NCBI GenBank assembly: GCA_037176905.1
Contig: JBBBWG010030975.1
Coordinates: forward strand, 1 to 27,612
Origin: Azolla pinnata
Lineage: Eukaryota; Streptophyta; Polypodiopsida; Salviniales; Salviniaceae
Direction of reading: 5' to 3'
DNA: 27,612 bases
Part shown: in pieces, positions 23,101 through 27,612 of the stretch
How positions within the stretch are numbered: the first letter of the stretch is position 1
How the letters are laid out: every line of letters starts with the position of its first letter
Program-made: the position numbers and the translations under genes
The notes under the pieces: model-generated
The model's input: the letters and a program-made list of their open reading frames with translations, nothing else
What the model was told of the DNA's origin: nothing
Database searches by the model: none

Positions 23101-24090
23101 TTGTTGATCATCGGAGCTAGGACTTAATTAGCTAACTTTAAAAATTTATCATCATATTGAAGCGTAGTAATGGCAATATTGTGATATCCGGAAGGTTACT
23201 AAGCTCGCATTTTATTGACATATTGGTTATAATCATTGGCGGCCATTTGCTACCAATGCAATTCGACGTCACATCATGGATGCGTCAATCAATGTTATAC
23301 TTAATGATTCCAAGTTTCTTCATCGGCATTATACCAATGGATGGCTCCGCATAATTAAAATTCACGAGGATGGGGTTTTGGTGAAGGAGTTAATCTGGGA
23401 TCCAATGCGCCAGCTACATATATGTTGAATATTTTGAATTCTTAATGTAGGTCTTAATGTGGATCCAAGTGTGGGGAAAATTATAAATTCCCACAAGAGG
23501 AGCACAGATCACACAATATTATGGAAATCCGGGAAGAAAAGATGAAGTTATACAGCTATTTCAGATTGTGTGAGCCAATTTCCGTTTATGTTGGTCTATA
23601 TTATTCTGCCAAAGCTCACCACAAGAGCCAATTCGCAGCGTATTCCTCAAAGTCGAAGAAATCCTACTTACAATTTGTGTTACCCAAAACATCCTACCTA
23701 GTATTTGTCAAGGGTCTTATCTAGTTCCGCGTTAGCTGTGCACAATGACGTGATTTAGGATGTGTTAAGCTTACAAAAGAAAAGCCCTACCGGGGCTTTT
23801 GGCTGGGAAGCCTTATACACCGTCAAATCTCCTTTTGCAAAGCTATTATATTGGACACTATTCTCAAAAACACATTACATGTCTGGATTATTTCCGGAAC
23901 TCGCGTACTAATTAATAATGATTCAGTGATCATAAGTAAAGAAAGTGTGATCAATCTTGATATCATATTAATGCCGCGAAAAAGCGATACTTTCAGTGTG
24001 ATCAGACCATCATGAGTACTAGCTATAGTAGTGTGACTGAAGCTAGCTGAAGAAGCGACCATCATCTACAGTATGTGATTGATATATATA
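17101..24090. other. Long gene-free intergenic region
   Basis: About 7 kb of AT-rich DNA without a supportable gene. All frames are under about 100 codons and motif-free. Visible small structures are an AT microsatellite at 21915-21941, a nested hairpin at about 22325-22378, and a short perfect hairpin at 23780-23800 (AAAAGCCC, then GGGCTTTT). I see no tRNA or further microRNA of a conserved family. Confidence 0.55.
21915..21941. repeat. (AT)n microsatellite
   Basis: An AT dinucleotide run interrupted once by a C, in intergenic DNA. Confidence 0.85.
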
Positions 24091-24097
24091 ATATATA

Positions 24098-24455
24098 GGG
24101 GAAAATCACCATAAAGGCCTGACAAAATTATAAATTATATTTTAACGCCTACTAAAACTAGAAGCGATGTAGTTTTAAACATTAACGTTCAATTAATTGA
24201 TTTACACCAAATTAATGCGTCAATCAATTAATAAGTAGATTCTAAATTACTAACTGAATCTGTTAATCGAATATAGCAAGGGGATCGATTAGGATCAATT
24301 AGTGGGAAGTGATTAGGAATAAAATCAATAAACGTTATACTGACGGAATTAATTGGGTGTTAAAATATTTAGCGCTTTGATTTGTAATTTCTGATTTCAG
24401 TTAGCGTTAAAATATAATTTATATTTTTTGTTATGCGTTACATATAAAAATCAAG
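24098..24455. mobile_element. MITE-like foldback element with long imperfect inverted repeats
   Basis: The 19-bp segment ATAAATTATATTTTAACGC at 24130-24148 recurs as an exact reverse complement at 24404-24422. Weaker inverted similarity continues inward (CTACTAAAACTAGAA on the left against TAACTGAAATCAGAA read from the right) and, less clearly, outward. The element is AT-rich, has no coding frame and is about 350 bp long, as expected of a non-autonomous miniature DNA transposon. The outer ends are approximate. I see no clear target-site duplication, so no superfamily is assigned. Confidence 0.6.
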
Positions 24456-26160
24456 CAGGGTCAGTAAGCAGTAAGGTTAGCACGATTCACACTGCCACTA
24501 TAAATGCATTAAGGCATTCCCGAGAGTACTACAGATTAAGGCATTAAGGAACGCCGCGCTTGATGATTGAAAAATAGAGTGCGCTCTAAAAGTGTCAGAA
24601 CTTGTACAAAAAACGTTGGATCCAAGAACGGTTAAACCTTAAGAGTTAACTAGAGTGCAATCAATAGTTAATCAGATTTACGATCCATGCAATCATATAG
24701 AACATCTGATCATTAATTATGTGTGCAATGCTCAAAAAAATTAAGGCGATTCCATACGTAGGATTCTCACTGAATTATATAATTACACGGCTGCTTCGAT
24801 CATCACTTCTTTGTTTTCAATGGGTTAGGGTGGCCGATTTGAAGGTGCAGTAGTTAAGAGTTGTAGTACACAAGAGGCAGGAAGGCAGGCAGTCAATCAG
24901 TCACATGAGGCGATGACAATCATGCAGCTCAGCTCTGTGTGTATGTCTGGCCGGCTGGCGGATGATGCCTCAGGAAAAGGGATAAAAAAGAAAAGGAAGA
25001 GAAAACGATGAGTTCGAGGTTAGTAGTGCATCGATTTGCGAGGGAGGGGAGGCATCATCATGTACCAGATGGAGGCTGCCCCAAATGTGCAAAGATCTGT
25101 GCAAAATCTGCAGATCGTTGCGGAGAACTAAAAACGGACATGTATCGCAACAGTGCAGCTGCTGCTATCTCGCTCTCCTCGCGAATTTCAAGAGATCAAA
25201 AAACAAAACAAAAACAAAAACAAAAAAACGAAAGGAACAGGAAGGCGTTAAGACGAGTGAGTGATCCGCTGATATGAAAGGTGAATCGGTTGTTGAAAAT
25301 ACTCAGAGTCTTACATTACATTATTTTGCAAAGCTTAGGAGTGCGGGCAAATGTCGCTTCAAAGTGTGAGATCAGACATGATAAGCGAGTGAAATATTAA
25401 AAGGAAAACGAAGCGGAAAGAGAAAGAGGAGAGACAGAGGGAGAGCTTCAGCCTTCCGCCCATGATTTGTTTGAGCTGCTGCTGCTGCTCATATCCATAG
25501 CTGCAGCTGCGGAAATGGTGAAACCACGCTAAGTGATTTGCAGCTAGCTAGCTGTGAAGTGATAACACTAATCTACGTATAATAAGCTCATACATTATAT
25601 GAAGCTCATCTGCTACATCATTTCTTCTAAATTTGCATGAAATCTATGCTTATGCTTACATGACACCTCCGACTCTGTCTACTGTATAGAGCGCGGGCTG
25701 GGCGATCCAATCACAACGATTCTACACTGCACGTCGACTAATTGACACACTACGAATATCATTCATCCCTCAACTGGTGCCTCAATTAGAAGCCTTTGGG
25801 TATTAAAAGCTACTTACAATGCGGCGAAGATCCAAACAGACGGCCGCTAGTTTTGCCGGATGCGTAACAAAAAAAAAAAGAGGATCGGTGTCTGTCTGAC
25901 TGTACCTATCTATCTTTTTTTTTTATGCAGAAAGAAAGATCTAAATTAGATAGCTAGATAGATACATGTATCTAAGTTAGATATACATCTACATATATAT
26001 ATCTATATATCTATATATATCTGTATGTATGTATGTCTGTGTGTGTGTATATATATCTAGATGTGGAAAATCGATAGATATATCGGATGAATTTGGCTTC
26101 CAAACTTAGGGGGTGTGTATTTGACGGATCTATTAGTACTATAGTATTCTATCCAGCTGC
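24456..26160. other. Gene-free stretch upstream of MIR319-B
   Basis: No gene is supported. A poly-A/AAAAC-rich run lies at about 25198-25230, and mixed AT/GATA/GT simple repeats occupy about 25946-26062. The final kilobase may hold regulatory sequence of MIR319-B, but no specific site can be assigned. Confidence 0.5.
25946..26062. repeat. Mixed GATA/AT/GTAT simple repeats
   Basis: Consecutive short runs of TAGATA, ATAT, CTATAT, GTAT and GTGT, about 200 bp before the TATA box at 26262. Confidence 0.8.
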
Positions 26161-26220
26161 AAATTATTATTAGTTAATATGTAAGAACCTTCCCTCGCTT
26201 ATGCATGCAGCCCACACACG

Positions 26221-26247
26221 CTCTCTCTCTCTCTCTCTCTCTCTCTC
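26221..26247. repeat. (CT)n run just upstream of the MIR319-B TATA box
   Basis: Thirteen CT dinucleotides end 15 bp before TATAAATA. CT/GA tracts next to the TATA box are a known feature of many plant core promoters, so this may be part of the promoter. Confidence 0.85.
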
Positions 26248-26261
26248 CACGGATCCCTCCC

Positions 26262-26269
26262 TATAAATA
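26262..26269 (+). promoter_or_regulatory. TATA box, probable core promoter of MIR319-B
   Basis: TATAAATA, followed by CCCCCAAC, sits just after a CT tract; the expected transcription start is near 26292-26300. The MIR319-B hairpin begins about 445 bp further on. A possible splice acceptor (TTTGCAG) lies near 26552-26558. Assignment to MIR319-B is inferred from position. Confidence 0.65.
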
Positions 26270-26335
26270 CCCCCAACAGAACGCGTCCTGATTCCATGGC
26301 TATGGCGAATGACAGCAGCTAGCATGTGTGCAAGT

Positions 26336-26367
26336 GTATATGTATATGTATATATATATATATACAC
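26336..26367. repeat. (AT)n/(GTAT)n microsatellite in the putative pri-miR319-B leader
   Basis: GTATAT units pass into an AT run ending in ACACAC, about 70-100 bp downstream of the TATA box. Confidence 0.8.
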
Positions 26368-26641
26368 ACGATTATTGTACATTGGTATGCTGCTGCTGCT
26401 GTAGCCGGCAGCCAGCCAGCAATGGGCCATGCGGGCCGGGCAGGAAGAGCGTCGTTTTTTGTTTCCCGGGGCTTGATTTTTGTCGAGCACACTGACTTAG
26501 GAAACGGCGATGTCGTTATGATTCGTGCTAATGTAGTTTGCTTGCTTGCATTTGCAGGTAGGAGGGGAAGGATGAAGGAGGAGGTAAGCTTGGTATAAAG
26601 GGCGGTTGTGATGGTGATCAGGCGGGTGATCAGAGAGGGTG

Positions 26642-26715
26642 TTAGGGTTTAGGGTTAGGGTTAGGGTTTAGGGTTTAGGGATTAGGGATTAGGGTTTGGG
26701 GTTTAGGGTTTAGGG
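26642..26715 (+). repeat. Interstitial telomeric repeat
   Basis: Eleven units: TTTAGGG, TTAGGG and the variants ATTAGGG and TTTGGGG. TTTAGGG is the common plant telomere repeat. The tract runs straight into the first bases of hairpin B, whose GGAGGAGCTC starts at 26714. A further two-unit TTTAGGG stretch lies at about 27341-27356. Confidence 0.93.
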
Positions 26716-26716
26716 A

Positions 26717-26737
26717 GGAGCTCTCGTCGGTCCAACC
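26717..26737 (+). ncRNA. Predicted miR319* strand, copy B
   Basis: The 5'-arm segment facing the mature site at 27034-27054, identical to that of copy A. The ends are set by assuming 2-nt 3' overhangs. Confidence 0.68.
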
Positions 26738-26820
26738 CAGGGGGAGAGAGGGCGGCAAGGAGTGGCTGCTGGCCTCGCCCATTCGCCCGGCCACCGCCGC
26801 CCCGCATCATCAACCCGCGT

Positions 26821-26940
26821 GATCTGCAGATCGCGCTAATACGCACAGCTGCCCGATCTGATCCGGAGATACGTGGATCTGCAGATCTCGATACGCACCG
26901 CTTTGCCGATGTGATCTGGAGATACGTGGATCTGCAGATC
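26821..26940. repeat. Three GATCTGCAGATC palindromes and tandem modules in the loop of hairpin B
   Basis: The 12-bp palindrome GATCTGCAGATC occurs at 26821, 26876 and 26929, 53-55 bp apart. The last two are preceded by GGAGATACGTG. The module is shared with the loop of hairpin A, which has it once in full and once in degenerate form. Confidence 0.88.
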
Positions 26941-27033
26941 GTGATGCTGAAGGATACCGCGACCCCGGGGGGTGGCCGCAACGCGTGGGCGACGCAGGAG
27001 CCGCCCCCACCCCTTCCCCTCCTCCCGCCCGCC

Positions 27034-27054
27034 TTGGACTGAAGGGAGCTCCTC
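27034..27054 (+). ncRNA. miR319: Mature miR319 site, copy B
   Basis: Identical over all 21 positions to the mature site of copy A: the conserved 19-nt miR319 core plus TC. Position in the 3' arm and the opposing star strand are the same as in copy A. Confidence 0.9.
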
Positions 27055-27055
27055 C

Positions 27056-27612
27056 TCCTCCTCCTCCTTCCTCCTCCTCCTTCCTCCGCCTCTTCTCCGC
27101 CGCTGCCTTGCTGCTGCTGTTATCGTCGCCATCGCTTTCACCCAGCTTCCCCTTCCCTTCACCACCACCGGTTGCTGTCTTTCGTTTCCTCTTCTCGTTT
27201 CTGCCCTCTTTCTGCTTGCTTCTAGCTTTGCTTCGACGCTTCCATGTCCAATCTCTTTCGTCCTCCCCGTCGGCTTGGCATGGTCGTCGTCGTCGTCGTC
27301 GTCGTCGTCGGCATTTCTCTGATCCCCACCGTCCGTCGGGGTTTAGGGTTTAGGGCTTTTCTGTCTAATTGGCCTTTCGAATGCTATTTGCAACACCGGT
27401 TTAGTTCGCAGCCGACGACTGCAGCTCCTCTTTCCATCTGCGTGCCGCGGGTCCGAGGAGGAGGGGTTTTCTAGGGTTTTCTCTGCTGCTGCTCTTTGCA
27501 CTCGATTTCAAATGTGATCTATGTCCTACTGATAGATGTGATCTATGTTACTACTGTTAATTGGCTTCTATACTACTGCAGCACGGACGTGATCAGACAG
27601 ATGGCGATCTGC
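27056..27612 (+). other. Probable 3' part of the pri-miR319-B transcript, cut by the window end
   Basis: CTC/CTT-rich sequence follows the hairpin, then a GTC trinucleotide run at about 27283-27310 and a short TTTAGGG stretch. Open frames here encode only Ser/Pro/Leu/Arg/Val runs from the simple repeats. The remainder, including CTAGGGTTTTCTCTGCTGC, resembles a plant transcript leader, so another transcript starting here cannot be excluded. Confidence 0.4.

Larger units (their letters stand above)
26714..27055 (+). ncRNA. MIR319: MIR319 precursor hairpin, copy B
   Basis: The architecture matches copy A at 16100-16438: a 5' arm at 26714-26795 (82 nt), a loop of about 175 nt and a 3' arm at 26971-27055 (85 nt). 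The 3' arm ends in TTGGACTGAAGGGAGCTCC. Each arm differs from that of copy A at about one position (TCCGGCC to CCCGGCC; ACGTGTGG to ACGCGTGG), while the loops align only over short modules. Unlike copy A there is little pairing below the microRNA duplex, since the 5' flank is telomeric repeat and the 3' flank is CTCC repeat. miR319 precursors are processed from the loop side, so this need not abolish function (family knowledge). It probably yields the same mature microRNA as copy A; expression is unproven. Confidence 0.9.

Noticed and set aside
23780-23800. Perfect hairpin AAAAGCCC/GGGCTTTT resembling a bacterial terminator
   Set aside because: No gene ends next to it and the sequence is plant nuclear; most likely a chance palindrome.
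16106-27055. The two hairpins read as copies of a miniature inverted-repeat DNA transposon
   Set aside because: They do have matching ends in inverted orientation, but these ends are the miR319 and miR319* strands with the conserved 19-nt core, no target-site duplication is visible, and the interior diverges while the arms are kept. A MIR319 gene explains all of this better.

Overview
The window looks like nuclear DNA of a land plant, most likely a flowering plant. It has GT-AG introns with T-rich 3' ends, TATAAATA core promoters, plant-type TTTAGGG telomeric repeats and two exact matches to the conserved core of plant microRNA miR319. Gene density is low and most of the window is AT-rich intergenic DNA with microsatellites and minisatellites. 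The species cannot be named from the sequence alone.

Layout. 1-430 is a GGT/GAT microsatellite block. 431-2250 has no gene but holds a 62-bp direct duplication and a 31-bp-unit minisatellite. 2379-6999 (+) is a split gene for a small J-domain (DnaJ-like) protein. Its last three exons are clear, its 5' exons are a proposal, and its long first intron carries a 118-bp direct duplication. 7000-14590 has no convincing gene. It contains a nine-copy minisatellite at 10025-10562. 14595-15195 is rich in microsatellites and leads into a core promoter at 15337.

The main content is a pair of MIR319 genes on the + strand, about 10.6 kb apart: hairpin A at 16100-16438 and hairpin B at 26714-27055. Each carries TTGGACTGAAGGGAGCTCC near the end of the 3' arm, faced by a nearly complementary star strand on the 5' arm. 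Arms are about 82 and 85 nt in both copies. The arms differ by only about one base each between copies, while loops and flanks have diverged. Each hairpin has a TATAAATA box upstream (15337 and 26262). Copy B sits directly against an interstitial telomeric repeat. Family knowledge says miR319 represses TCP transcription-factor mRNAs that control leaf and flower growth; no TCP gene is in this window.

17100-26160 is otherwise intergenic, with one foldback MITE-like element at about 24098-24455 and simple repeats. Splice sites, transcript ends and RNA folds were judged by eye.
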